Shown: one piece after another, positions 1 through 7,759 of the stretch
Layout of the letters: every line of letters begins with the position of its first letter
Numbering within the stretch: position 1 is the first letter of the stretch
Program-made: the position numbers and the translations under genes
The notes under the pieces: generated by a model
Told to the model about the DNA's origin: nothing
Databases searched by the model: none
The model's input: only the letters and a program-made list of their open reading frames with translations
Source of the DNA: Candidatus Bathyarchaeota archaeon A05DMB-4
Lineage (GTDB): Archaea; Thermoproteota; Bathyarchaeia; Bathyarchaeales; SOJC01
Assembly: GCA_019685575.1 (NCBI GenBank)
Contig: JABFQO010000009.1
Coordinates: 1 to 64,000 of the forward strand
Reading direction: 5' to 3'
DNA: 64,000 nucleotides

Positions 1-1
1 G

Positions 2-961
2 TCGAAAAACTTGACCGAAGTAGCCCGACAGGAAGTAGCCCAGCGGGAGGGCACAACGCCAACAGCCGACGTAAAAGGCAAGATCATCGAATACATATGG
101 TGGCTTCAAAAAGAAGGCTACAGCCAAGCCACAATCAGAGGAAGAGCAAAACTATTAACAATATTGGCAAAACGCGGAGCCGACCTTTACAACCCAGAAT
201 CAGTCAAAGCTTCGATAGCGAAACAACCATGGTGCGAAGGAAGAAAAGCCAACGCAGTCGACGCCTACACATCATTCCTCAAAATGACAGGCGGAAAATG
301 GAACCCACCAAGATACAAAGGCATCCAAAAAATTCCCTTCGTCCCAACAGAAACAGAAGTAGACCAGCTAATCGCCGGCTGCAGCAAACGCATGGGAACA
401 TTCCTTCAACTCCTAAAAGAGACAGGGATACGCCCAGGAGAAGCCTGGCAACTCACATGGACCGACATCGACACCACAACCAAAACAGTAAGAATCACAC
501 CCGAAAAGAACAGCAACCCACGAATATTCTCCATAAGCCAAAAACTCGCAGCCATGCTCGAAACCTTACCGCGAACCTACGGAAAACGAGTGTTCTCAAC
601 ACCCGACATGCCACTCGACCACCACCGCGACGCTTTCACTCAACAGCTAAAACGGCTTGCATACAAACTGGAAAACCCACGAATCGCAGGAATAACCTTC
701 AAAACATTCCGCCACTGGAAAGGCACAATGGAATACCATCGGACAAAGGATATCCTTCACGTCATGGAAACTCTCGGACATAAGAACATCAAAAATACCC
801 TTGTTTACGTGCATCTGGCAGAGGCCCTATTCAAAGACCAGCAGGAATACGTTTCCAAAGTAGCCAAAAACGAAAAAGACGCATGCGCCCTAATCGAGGC
901 AGGCTTTGAATATGTGTGCGACTTCAACTGCCACAAGATATTCCGAAAACGCAAAACCTGA
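2..961 (+). CDS. Tyrosine recombinase (integrase), 5' partial
   Basis: Site-specific DNA integrase of an archaeal integrative element. The catalytic domain shows the first Arg in ETGIRPGEAW, box II as FKTFRHW (Lys where His is usual, then Arg), LGH, and the nucleophile Tyr in LVYVHL. The frame is open to the left edge; a TTG at 11 is the first possible start, but alignment with the complete integrase at 43501 (KNL...Q..A) shows that more N-terminal sequence, probably a zinc ribbon, lies outside the window. The gene ends 45 bases before the 3' end of tRNA-Leu, the usual position of an integrase beside its attachment site. The coding strand is A/C-rich. Confidence 0.9.
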   Translation, partial: SKNLTEVARQEVAQREGTTPTADVKGKIIEYIWWLQKEGYSQATIRGRAKLLTILAKRGADLYNPESVKASIAKQPWCEGRKANAVDAYTSFLKMTGGKWNPPRYKGIQKIPFVPTETEVDQLIAGCSKRMGTFLQLLKETGIRPGEAWQLTWTDIDTTTKTVRITPEKNSNPRIFSISQKLAAMLETLPRTYGKRVFSTPDMPLDHHRDAFTQQLKRLAYKLENPRIAGITFKTFRHWKGTMEYHRTKDILHVMETLGHKNIKNTLVYVHLAEALFKDQQEYVSKVAKNEKDACALIEAGFEYVCDFNCHKIFRKRKT

Positions 962-1005
962 GCGCCAACATCGCCAGGATGAACCCCCCGGTAATTTCAA
1001 CATAG

Positions 1006-1093
1006 TGGTGCGGGGGGTGGGATTTGAACCCACGAACGCCTGCGCGACAAGGTCCTAAGCCTTGCTCCTTTGACCTGGCTCGGAGACCCCCGC
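1006..1093 (-). tRNA. tRNA-Leu(TAG), CCA encoded
   Basis: On the minus strand the acceptor GCGGGGG pairs with CCCCCGC, and anticodon loop CTTAGGA carries TAG. A long variable arm makes it a class II tRNA, and the T-loop is GTTCAAATC. CCA is encoded at 1008-1006. There is no intron. The 3' end points at the integrase that stops at 961, so this is a candidate attachment site. Confidence 0.95.
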
Positions 1094-1270
1094 GTATGAG
1101 CCATTCTTGCTATTCTTGCTCTGGAAAGGGCAATTAAGGTTTTCTTGGGATTACCAGTTTTTAGTGATGTTGTTTCTTGTCGGTTAATTTTTATTGTTGA
1201 TTATCTTTTTTTGCACGTAACCCTGCGGTGCTGGCTAGTGCATTTGACTCGAAAGACAACCACTGCATTA

Positions 1271-1720
1271 TTAAGTCTTGGACAAAATCGCCCAAAAAAC
1301 AATTAAGAGCAGAATGACGCCCACGATGACCATAAGAAGGAAAATCTCCTGCGGCATACCGAAAATTTGGTGAGACACATTAAAGTTCAAGGTAACCGAC
1401 ACTGCCGAAGCCCCACCGTTGTACAAGTGAACCGAAAAGACGCCGGAAGTTTCCGCAGTTAAAGAAAAAGTTTTCTGCCCAACACTGCTCGGGACGGTTA
1501 CATTGTGGTTATGTGGATCTGAAATCCAAAAAACAATAGTGCCTTCTCCGTTTACAAGCGCGGTTCCTGCCATTTTGTCTCCAGCGTTCAAGCTGACCGT
1601 TACAATTTGCTGCTGCTGCGGAAAGACATCATACGTCACCGTCTCCGCAAACACAAAACCTACCGCAAACGGAGAGGTCAATGCAAAAAATAAAACAAAA
1701 AAGAAAATCGCTGTCTTCAA
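1271..1720 (-). CDS. Secreted or membrane-anchored protein, function unknown
   Basis: Predicted surface protein of about 149 residues: a signal peptide (KTAIFFFVLFFALTSPFAVG..FAE), a beta-rich extracellular domain (VTVSLNAGDKMAGTALV; FSVHLYNGGASAVSVTL) and a C-terminal membrane helix (IFLLMVIVGVILLLIVFWAI). The longer reading frame begins at 1789, but a TTG at 1720 with GGAAGA upstream places the signal peptide at the N-terminus and avoids most of the overlap with the CBS gene. The fold resembles small emp24/PPC-like lectin domains, but I cannot assign a family. It is probably co-transcribed with the CBS gene. Confidence 0.6.
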   Translation of the reverse strand: MKTAIFFFVLFFALTSPFAVGFVFAETVTYDVFPQQQQIVTVSLNAGDKMAGTALVNGEGTIVFWISDPHNHNVTVPSSVGQKTFSLTAETSGVFSVHLYNGGASAVSVTLNFNVSHQIFGMPQEIFLLMVIVGVILLLIVFWAILSKT

Positions 1721-1734
1721 ACGTGTTTTTCTTC

Positions 1735-2202
1735 CTACATCGTAGCGTAAATGTTGACAATTTTTTCCATTCTTTTCGGAGGAAGCCAACCACTGTTCTT
1801 AAGTTCCCGTATCACTTGCATCATTTTCGGATCCATGTGAGTAGTCTTCGCGATGTCTGTAAGCGTGATTAGTCCAACGAGTTTACCGTCTTTCATAACA
1901 GGCAGTTTCTTCACCTTTTTTCGGAACATTAGCCTCGCAGCGTCTTCGAGTTCCATTTTCGGGTCACCATATATTATTGGCTTACTCATAATCTCAGACA
2001 CCCTGACCACGTTGGGAGGCCTTCCAGTCTCGAGAACACGCTTAAGCAAATCACGTTCCGTCATTATGCCAACCGGTTTTCCATCATCAACCACTATAAG
2101 ACAGCCAATTTCGTTCGCGTTCATGATTCTCACAGCGTCTTCAACGAGCACCTCAGGATGCACCGCAATTACGTCGCGTACCATTAATTCCTCAACATTC
2201 AT
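1735..2202 (-). CDS. CBS-domain pair protein
   Basis: Two tandem CBS motifs fill the protein: residues about 1-60 (LMVRDVIAVHPEVLVEDAVRIM..IGCLIVVDDGKPVGIMTERDLL) and about 68-130 (IMSKPIIYGDPKMELEDAARLM..KLPVMKDGKLVGLITLTDI). CBS pairs bind adenosyl ligands (AMP, ATP, SAM) or NADH and act as regulatory modules. No catalytic domain is fused, so the partner is unknown. I chose the ATG at 2202 because GGTGA lies at a suitable distance; a GTG at 2211 is the alternative. The downstream membrane protein gene overlaps or abuts its 3' end. Confidence 0.88.
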   Translation of the reverse strand: MNVEELMVRDVIAVHPEVLVEDAVRIMNANEIGCLIVVDDGKPVGIMTERDLLKRVLETGRPPNVVRVSEIMSKPIIYGDPKMELEDAARLMFRKKVKKLPVMKDGKLVGLITLTDIAKTTHMDPKMMQVIRELKNSGWLPPKRMEKIVNIYATM

Positions 2203-2295
2203 AATAACCACTTCACCACTTTATTCCAAAATTACTCACGCTTTTTCTCTATAAACTCATGTGCAGACACAAAAATTACACACTAACAAAAAAAA

Positions 2296-3006
2296 CTACT
2301 GCCTCACCAGTCTTTGAACCACCCCGCGCGTCCCAACATACACGATGTCCGCCATATTCAAAAACAACCCGTTCTCTACGACGCCGGGGATCAACTTAAT
2401 CTGCATATTCAGTTTTTCCGCGTCTTCGATTTTGCCAAAGTGAACATCAAGAATGAAGTTACCGTTATCCGTGACCACTGGGCCAACTTTGCCTTTTCCC
2501 TCCCTCATCTCCGGAGCGCCGTGCAACTTTTGAAGCCTCATTCTCGCCAAAGCAAGCGCAAAAGGTATTACTTCAACGGGGACTGGCTGGTTGAGGCCGA
2601 GTTTTTCTGTCAGTTTTGTTTCGTCTACGATTATCACAAGTTTTTTTGAAGCCTCTGCCACAATTTTTTCCCTTGTTAGGGCGCCGCCCATGCCTTTTAT
2701 CATGTTTAACGTTTTCTTTTCAACTTGGTCGGCCCCGTCTATGGTGAGGTCTAACGTGGGGTATTCGTCAAGCGTGGTTATCGGGACACGGTTTTGGTTT
2801 GCAAGATAAAACGCTTGATACGAGGAGGGAACAGCGAGTAATTCAAGTTTTTCCTGCTTAATTCGCCTTCCTAACTCCTGAATCGCATAGGCTACCGTGC
2901 TTCCACTTCCCAAGCCTACAACGAAACCGTTCTTGACTTGTTTAACCGCTTCGATTGCCGCTGATTTTTTGGCTTGTTCTTGCCAGTTTATGGTTTTAGG
3001 TTTCAC
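2296..3006 (-). CDS. rpiA: Ribose-5-phosphate isomerase A
   Basis: Interconverts ribose 5-phosphate and ribulose 5-phosphate, supplying ribose for nucleotides. Signatures are GLGSGSTVAYAI (phosphate-binding loop, about residues 32-43), TIDGADQV with the catalytic Asp pair, and KGMGGALTREKIVA. At 236 residues it has normal RpiA length. The GTG start at 3006 overlaps the 3' end of the upstream coiled-coil gene by 11 bases, so translation is probably coupled. Confidence 0.96.
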   Translation of the reverse strand: MKPKTINWQEQAKKSAAIEAVKQVKNGFVVGLGSGSTVAYAIQELGRRIKQEKLELLAVPSSYQAFYLANQNRVPITTLDEYPTLDLTIDGADQVEKKTLNMIKGMGGALTREKIVAEASKKLVIIVDETKLTEKLGLNQPVPVEVIPFALALARMRLQKLHGAPEMREGKGKVGPVVTDNGNFILDVHFGKIEDAEKLNMQIKLIPGVVENGLFLNMADIVYVGTRGVVQRLVRQ

Positions 3007-3724
3007 TTTCCATCTGTCCTAATCGGTCCAAAACCTTTTCCACTTCTGCTCTAATTTGATCAATGCGTTTTTCCACATCAGTTTTCTGAGGCGCGCTCGG
3101 TGTTGGTTTTGGTCTCGGCTTTTTCTTTTTCGCAGGCTGTTTTTGTTCTTCCGTGGACTCGGTGATTTCGACTTCTTCTACCTCTGCTGGCGCCTCGATT
3201 TCGACTGGGATTTCAAGCGTTTCTTTCGGCGGCTTTACCTCTACTTTCTCACGTAATTCCTCGATTTTCGCGTTTAATTCGTCGAACCGTTCGTTAAACA
3301 GTTTAACCAAGTCTTCCTGCATGGCTTCCAATTCATGCAAAGCAACCACAGATTGCCGCTTAGCAATAGCGTTTTTCACCTTTAGCATTCTTGATTTGTA
3401 GCGTTCCGCGAGCATGTCTCTTTCTTGTTCAGTAATTTTTCCTTCCGCTTGAGCCTCGTAGAGCCGCCGTATAGCGTCACTTAGAACTTCGCGTTCCAAC
3501 TCCAACATGCGAAGTTTTTCTCGGGCTTCTTCTGCCTCGTCTGGCGAAATCGTATGGTCAGTTTTAAGAGGCACCTTCACAACCATAGGTTCTGAGGGCA
3601 ACGGTTTGGGCAACCGTGAGATTTCGGGTTTCTTCTGCCCCTGCATAAGACGCATCGTAAGTATCGTGACTACAACTGCCCCTACCGCAACTGCCACGTA
3701 GGGGAGGTATTCCTCAAAAGCCAC
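2996..3724 (-). CDS. Membrane-anchored coiled-coil protein
   Basis: N-terminal membrane helix (residues about 8-26, YVAVAVGAVVVTILTMRLM), then a charged helical region (about 60-165, EKLRMLELEREVLSDAIRRLYEAQAEGKITEQERDML) predicted to form coiled coil, then a Pro/Glu/Lys-rich linker and a short C-terminal helix (VEKRIDQIRAEVEKVLDRL). Function unknown. The GTG start at 3724 is supported by the membrane helix position. It overlaps rpiA by 11 bases and is first in this minus-strand run. Confidence 0.75.
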   Translation of the reverse strand: MAFEEYLPYVAVAVGAVVVTILTMRLMQGQKKPEISRLPKPLPSEPMVVKVPLKTDHTISPDEAEEAREKLRMLELEREVLSDAIRRLYEAQAEGKITEQERDMLAERYKSRMLKVKNAIAKRQSVVALHELEAMQEDLVKLFNERFDELNAKIEELREKVEVKPPKETLEIPVEIEAPAEVEEVEITESTEEQKQPAKKKKPRPKPTPSAPQKTDVEKRIDQIRAEVEKVLDRLGQMESET

Positions 3725-3799
3725 GCTAGTTCTCCCTCAACAGAAAAGAAGGTATATCCATGTTGTATATAAAATTGAGCAAAAATTCTAAAACCGTTA

Positions 3800-3849
3800 T
3801 GTTTATGATGTGAAGAGTGGAGCCTCGGGCGGGATTCGAACCCGCGACC
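3800..3849 (-). repeat. 50-bp inverted repeat, left copy (tRNA-Thr 3' part plus flank)
   Basis: Read on the minus strand, this block runs from GGTCGCGGG at the start of the T-arm to CATCATAAACA downstream of CCA and matches 9371-9420 on the plus strand base for base. The T-arm could be conserved by function, but the identical downstream flank cannot, so this is a recent duplication or gene conversion. Confidence 0.9.
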
Positions 3850-3913
3850 TACAGCTTTCTCTTGCTTGTTGGCATTACAAGGCTGTCGCTCTGACCGGCT
3901 GAGCTATCGAGGC
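3818..3913 (-). tRNA. tRNA-Thr(TGT) with intron
   Basis: Minus strand: acceptor GCCTCGA/CCGAGGC, discriminator T, CCA encoded at 3820-3818. The anticodon stem ACAGC/GCTGT encloses loop CTTGTAA (anticodon TGT) interrupted after position 37 by an intron of about 19 bases, the canonical archaeal 37/38 site. The T-arm and the 21 bases beyond the 3' end, including CCA, are identical to those of tRNA-Thr(GGT) at 9325. Confidence 0.93.
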
Positions 3914-4114
3914 ACGCCTAAGGCTAAACGTGTTTCGAGTTGGGTTATAAACTTTTTTCGCGTTATGGAAAGATTTGGAGTAGTAACCAAGAAGGAACTC
4001 GCGAAGGCTCGGCGTCTAAACTTATGGAGGATAAAAGTTTTTCAGTTTTTTCTGATAAATCAGCAAAATTTAAGTAGTCTCACCTGCTCAATGTTCGGTT
4101 GGTGAAAAAGAAAT

Positions 4115-4381
4115 ATGCCCCGCAAGTCCACAAAGCCGAGCGCAATTGTTATCGGTAGCGGTTGCAAACTCGAAGCCCTTGTGCCTATTGACGAGAGGGG
4201 TCAGATAGTTTTGCCTAAGGAATTAAGAGAAAAAGCAAGTATAAAAGCCGGTGACAAACTTGCCGTGGTTACGTGTGAAAAGGATGGAAGAATTTGCTGT
4301 ATTACCTTTGTAAAGGCAGATGAGTTCAAGGACACTATTAAGAAAACCTTCGGTCCGATGCTGGAAGAACTTACCCGTTAA
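4115..4381 (+). CDS. AbrB/SpoVT-family transcriptional regulator
   Basis: The swapped-hairpin AbrB domain is clear at residues about 22-55 (ALVPIDERGQIVLPKELREKASIKAGDKLAVV), followed by CEKDGRICCITFVKADEF and a C-terminal helix. The Cys cluster (SGCKLEA, TCEKDG, ICC) is seen in the AbrB subgroup often annotated as HgcAB-associated, but no hgcAB genes are present here. ATG at 4115. It lies between tRNA genes with no obvious operon partner. The target is unknown; haem/metal genes follow. Confidence 0.87.
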   Translation: MPRKSTKPSAIVIGSGCKLEALVPIDERGQIVLPKELREKASIKAGDKLAVVTCEKDGRICCITFVKADEFKDTIKKTFGPMLEELTR

Positions 4382-4415
4382 CGTTTGATGAGAGCTTATT
4401 GTTTTCTTTACTTCT

Positions 4416-4531
4416 TGGTGCCGGGGGCGGGATTCGAGCCCGCGACCTCTGGACAGCTGGGCGCTCTTAAGCCCCGTTCGTGTTCTCCAGATTATGAGTC
4501 TGGCGCCCTAACCAGGCTGGGCTACCCCGGC
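4416..4531 (-). tRNA. tRNA-Met(CAT), elongator type, noncanonical intron
   Basis: Minus strand: acceptor GCCGGGG/CCCCGGC, discriminator A, CCA encoded at 4418-4416. The anticodon arm CCAGA-CTCATAA-TCTGG is intact and uninterrupted, giving anticodon CAT. About 38 extra bases lie between TCTGGAG and GTCGCGGG, in the variable region rather than at 37/38. CTGGA at the start of that stretch can pair with TCCAG near its end, and GGGGC with GCGCCC inside, as expected for a bulge-helix-bulge splicing motif. Exact exon ends are ambiguous by two bases (AG). The body sequence resembles elongator Met rather than initiator or Ile2. Confidence 0.85.
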
Positions 4532-4592
4532 TCTTTTCTATGGATTTTTTCTTGACCTCTGTCGTTAACTTGATCCAAAGCTGTTGAAATTT

Positions 4593-5360
4593 TTATCGCC
4601 TCCATCTTGAAGCCAGAATTGATAAAGCCAATGCAATCACGATTATCACAGCACTAATCTCAGTTGCCGTAACAATGTTCTGAGTCCCACCTTGATTCAC
4701 AGCAATCCCCAACAATGCCCAAACAATTACCAACCCATACGCCACATCTTTTCTCGTAGCAATAACAAGCAACGTGATAAGCAAAGCGACGATTACAATC
4801 AGAATAGCCCAAGTTTCTGGATTTACCCCAAAACCATCCCATCTCACTGAAACCAGCGTAACAGCAACGTTTGCAATAGAAGCAATAGTTATCCAGCCTA
4901 AATAGACGCTGAAGGGCATGTGAACAGCCAATTTCTCCTGCAAAGGAACTGTTGACTTGCCAATATTGAGGCGTAAGTAAATAGCAATCAATGTCGCCAA
5001 TAACATGAACATAAGAACAACCGATATACTCAGGTATTCATACTGCCAAAGGAAGAGCCAAACAATATTCAGCAAGCAACTTACAACAAAAAGCCAGCCG
5101 ATTCTCTCGTGAAAGTCCTTTTCTTTCTGACTGTACAATAACTGAAAGACCACAAAAACCCCCAACAAAACGTAAATAACACTCCAAATGGAGAAAACGT
5201 AACCTGCAGGAGTAATAAGAGTCGGGTTTGCGTCAGAAATCTCAGAAGTTAACTTTCCACCAAGGAACGTGGTGCCGCCTGCAAGACCATTTACCAGAAC
5301 AGTCAAAGCAAATGCCAACACATTCATATAATTCAACAAGATGGGTTTTGCTACTACCAT
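4593..5360 (-). CDS. TspO/MBR-like tryptophan-rich membrane protein
   Basis: About 255 residues with seven or more hydrophobic helices. Motifs fit TspO/MBR relatives: TPAGYVFSIWSVIYVLLGVFVVFQL, NIVWLFLWQYEYLSISVVLM and AVHMPFSVYLGWITIASIANV. TspO proteins bind porphyrins and are linked to oxidative stress; this longer type has extra C-terminal helices and its ligand is unknown. The second ATG, at 5360, is preferred because GAGAGG lies six bases upstream; the ATG at 5366 has no room for a ribosome site. A TATA element lies at about 5395-5403. Confidence 0.75.
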   Translation of the reverse strand: MVVAKPILLNYMNVLAFALTVLVNGLAGGTTFLGGKLTSEISDANPTLITPAGYVFSIWSVIYVLLGVFVVFQLLYSQKEKDFHERIGWLFVVSCLLNIVWLFLWQYEYLSISVVLMFMLLATLIAIYLRLNIGKSTVPLQEKLAVHMPFSVYLGWITIASIANVAVTLVSVRWDGFGVNPETWAILIVIVALLITLLVIATRKDVAYGLVIVWALLGIAVNQGGTQNIVTATEISAVIIVIALALSILASRWRR

Positions 5361-5393
5361 ACTCATCCTCTCAGACCTTTGTCTTTCTATTTG

Positions 5394-5405
5394 CTATATA
5401 AAAGC
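5394..5405 (-). promoter_or_regulatory. TATA promoter for the TspO-like gene
   Basis: Minus strand reads GCTTTTATATAGC about 35 bases upstream of the ATG at 5360, the spacing expected for an archaeal TATA box and a short leader. Confidence 0.6.
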
Positions 5406-5443
5406 ATGACCTTAGGATTGACCGCGCGCTGAGCCCGTTTAAG

Positions 5444-5863
5444 TCAAGTTCTCGAACACTTATCACAGTATGCATATACCTCCACACGTTGTCCAATTGG
5501 TTTGAACTCAAGCTTTTTGATGATCTGAGTCCAGATTCTCTCCATGCTTTCTGTTTTGTAATCTTGAATCTTTCCACACTTCGGGCAGACAACATTAACG
5601 TGAAATGAAGTGTCTGGATCATATCGTGAGATGCAACCACTAAATCCCAACTCCTGCAACATCCCAATCTGCGACAGAAGATGCAATGTCTGGTAGACGG
5701 TAGCCAAACTTATAGTTGGATGCGTCTTCTTCACTTTTTCAAATATCTGATCAGCCGTCGGGTGTTCTTTGCTTGAAAGTATAATCTCACAAATCGCCAG
5801 ACGTTGCGGCGTGACCTTGGCGCCGCTCTCTCGAAGCTTAGCTATAAGCTGTTTAGTCTCCAT
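5444..5863 (-). CDS. Fur/PerR-family metal-dependent repressor
   Basis: Winged-helix domain at residues about 5-80 (GAKVTPQRLAICEIILSSKEHPTADQIFEKVKK..ISLATVYQTLHLL) and a C-terminal dimer domain with a CPKCGK..CDKC four-cysteine zinc site and His residues typical of PerR/Fur. It senses iron, manganese or peroxide and represses uptake or defence genes. I chose ATG 5863; the frame extends to a TTG at 5872. It is divergent from the Dps-like gene with a 113-base gap carrying a promoter and palindrome, so it probably controls that gene and perhaps the ZIP transporter. Confidence 0.93.
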   Translation of the reverse strand: METKQLIAKLRESGAKVTPQRLAICEIILSSKEHPTADQIFEKVKKTHPTISLATVYQTLHLLSQIGMLQELGFSGCISRYDPDTSFHVNVVCPKCGKIQDYKTESMERIWTQIIKKLEFKPIGQRVEVYAYCDKCSRT

Positions 5864-5910
5864 AAATATCAATAATCAACCTTGCAACTTATATTGCTTT
5901 CTGAGAAATA

Positions 5911-5940
5911 GAAAGATTTAAATAATAATGATTCTTATTT
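5911..5940 (+). promoter_or_regulatory. BRE/TATA promoter overlapped by Fur/PerR-like operator
   Basis: GAAAGATTTAAATA (5911-5924) is a good archaeal BRE plus TATA. It runs into an A/T-rich inverted repeat AAATAA...TTATTT with core AATAATGATTCTTATT (5924-5939), which resembles Fur/Per boxes. Its position over the TATA box of the Dps-like gene and beside the fur-like gene supports repression by that protein. Inference, not shown. Confidence 0.65.
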
Positions 5941-5976
5941 GATAGCAAATCTAAGTTGTGCCACGGAGGTGATAAC

Positions 5977-6528
5977 ATGGCTAAAGTAGCACGAGAAATG
6001 GTGGAGAAAGCAGGAATAAACGTCGACCAACTTGTTGAACTGCTGGTCAAGAACGCATCAGCTGAGCTTACAACTTATTACTACTATACTATTCTTAGAT
6101 GCAATCTAATTGGACTCGAAGGAGAAGGAATCAAAGAGATTGCGGAAGCAGCCCGCATCGAAGACCGCAACCACTTCGAAGCAATAGTTCCCCGCATATA
6201 CGAGCTTGGCGGAAAACTCCCAGAAGACATGAAAATCTTCCATGACAAATCAGCCTGTTCACCAGCCAAACTACCAAAAGACCCAACAGATGTCAAGGCA
6301 ATTCTAATAGTTCTGGTAGAAGCAGAAAGATGTGCAGTAAGAGGATACACACACATTTGCAACATGACCGCAGGCAAAGACCATAGAACCTACGGTCTTG
6401 CTCAATCCATTCTTAACGAGGAAATCGAGCATGAGTCTTGGTTCTCCGAATTCTTGGGTGAAGGACCATCCGGACACTTCATGCGCAGAGGCGAGAATTC
6501 ACCATTCGTTTCGAAATTCCTGAAATAG
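5977..6528 (+). CDS. Dps-like (thioferritin/DPSL) iron and peroxide detoxification protein
   Basis: Ferritin-like four-helix protein of 183 residues. Metal ligands appear as NASAELTTYYYYTIL, ARIEDRNHFEAIVPRIYELGG and ILNEEIEHESWF (E..ExxH), with Cys residues in AERCAVRGYTHICN, the pattern of archaeal DPSL proteins that form a 12-mer cage oxidising iron with peroxide. The ATG at 5977 is preceded by GGAGGTGAT, which decides against a GTG at 5956. Probable Fur/PerR control from the operator in front. Confidence 0.9.
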   Translation: MAKVAREMVEKAGINVDQLVELLVKNASAELTTYYYYTILRCNLIGLEGEGIKEIAEAARIEDRNHFEAIVPRIYELGGKLPEDMKIFHDKSACSPAKLPKDPTDVKAILIVLVEAERCAVRGYTHICNMTAGKDHRTYGLAQSILNEEIEHESWFSEFLGEGPSGHFMRRGENSPFVSKFLK

Positions 6529-6537
6529 AGCTTCGAC

Positions 6538-6556
6538 TCTTTTCCCTTTTTTCTAC
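6538..6556 (+). terminator. T-rich termination tract
   Basis: Pyrimidine run CTTTTCCCTTTTTTCT just after the Dps-like stop codon; archaeal RNA polymerase terminates at such tracts. No strong hairpin. Confidence 0.45.
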
Positions 6557-6594
6557 AAGTAAACATATATTGATTATCAGTTGAAGTGTTAAAC

Positions 6595-7344
6595 ATGAAT
6601 TTGGATGTGATCTGGCTTGGTTCAGTAGCAAGCCTACTTGCTGGATTGGCTACTGGTGCAGGAGCTTTGCCAGTGTTATTCACACGAAAGGTTTCAGACA
6701 GATTATTGGATGTCATGCTTGGGTTCTCTGCAGGAGTTATGTTGGCTGCCACATTCTTCAGTCTCTTAGCTCCAGCTATAGACTTGGGTGGTGTATGGGT
6801 TGCAATGTTTGGGATCATATTTGGAGCAGTTGCATTACATCTGGCAGATCGTTTTATCCCTCATTTTCATCCAGCGTTAGGTACAGAGGGGCCTTCCTCA
6901 AGACTCTCACGAGTGTGGCTTTTTGCGTTGGCTATTACTATCCATAACTTCCCTGAAGGTTTGGCTGTTGGAGTGAGTTTTGGAAGCGGAGACGTGACTG
7001 CAGGGCTTGTAGTCGCCATGGCCATCGGGCTTCAGAACATGCCAGAAGGCCTTGCAGTCGCACTTCCCTTGTTAAGAGAAGGATATAGCAGGCAAAGGGC
7101 TGTATGGTATGGAACATTGACTGGCCTCATCGAACCTGTTGGAGGTTTGTTGGGCGTTGCGCTTGTATCCATTTCTCATCCTATTCTGCCTTGGGCACTT
7201 GCCTTCGCTGCAGGCGCCATGCTCTTCGTCGTCAGTGATGAGATAATACCTGAAAGCCATAGAAAGGGTTTTGAGAGGCAAGCAACCTTCGGTCTTATCA
7301 TAGGATTCATAGTAATGATGTTACTTGACTACATATTTACTTAA
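6595..7344 (+). CDS. ZIP-family metal transporter
   Basis: Integral membrane transporter for zinc, iron or manganese, about 249 residues and eight helices. The two metal-site helices are evident: ALAITIHNFPEGLAVGVSF and AMAIGLQNMPEGLAVALPL. A His-rich loop (DRFIPHFHP) sits between helices 3 and 4. The ATG at 6595 is taken as start; the frame reaches a GTG at 6586. It lies 66 bases after the Dps-like gene, 20 bases before the cytochrome b5-like gene, in the same direction. Direction of transport is not evident. Confidence 0.92.
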   Translation: MNLDVIWLGSVASLLAGLATGAGALPVLFTRKVSDRLLDVMLGFSAGVMLAATFFSLLAPAIDLGGVWVAMFGIIFGAVALHLADRFIPHFHPALGTEGPSSRLSRVWLFALAITIHNFPEGLAVGVSFGSGDVTAGLVVAMAIGLQNMPEGLAVALPLLREGYSRQRAVWYGTLTGLIEPVGGLLGVALVSISHPILPWALAFAAGAMLFVVSDEIIPESHRKGFERQATFGLIIGFIVMMLLDYIFT

Positions 7345-7364
7345 TAAGAAGGAAGGGTCACAAA

Positions 7365-7622
7365 ATGAAGGAATTTACAGAAGAAGAGCTTGCTCTATAT
7401 AACGGCAAAAATGGAAAGCCAGCCTATGTAGCGTACAAGGGAAAAGTGTACGATGTATCTGCCAGTTTTCTCTGGAAAGACGGAAACCATCAAGTCCTTC
7501 ATGAGGCAGGCGTAGATTTGACGGCAGCAATGAAACAAGCTCCTCATGGTGAAGAGGCTCTCGATAAGTTTCCTGTTATTGGAATCCTACGTAATAGAGG
7601 CATGCCATCGGCGTCATCCTGA
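7365..7622 (+). CDS. Cytochrome b5-like haem/steroid-binding protein
   Basis: Small soluble protein (85 residues) matching the cytochrome b5-like heme-binding family: FTEEELALYNGKNGKPAYVAYKGKVYDVSASFLWKDGNHQVLHEAGVDLTAAM. The second motif has HEAG where classical b5 has HPGG, as in prokaryotic short b5-like proteins. It lies 20 bases after the ZIP gene, likely co-transcribed. With TspO nearby, a haem-handling role is plausible but unproven. Confidence 0.85.
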   Translation: MKEFTEEELALYNGKNGKPAYVAYKGKVYDVSASFLWKDGNHQVLHEAGVDLTAAMKQAPHGEEALDKFPVIGILRNRGMPSASS

Positions 7623-7759
7623 CCTTCATAACGAGACAATCGTAGATAAAAAAAGGGAGTTGCGGGGGAAACTTATTCTGAGTGAAAATAGGCTACCCCG
7701 GCGGACATATTTTGTGGTTACTTTTGTTATAATGGGAGAATTTGAGGTTTTCTACTACG

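Noticed and set aside
97-783. 228-codon plus-strand frame inside the first integrase
   Set aside because: Alternate frame of a strongly conserved integrase; Arg/Lys-rich artefact of A/C-rich codons.
3866-4105. 79-codon plus-strand frame
   Set aside because: Overlaps tRNA-Thr on the other strand and has no protein character.
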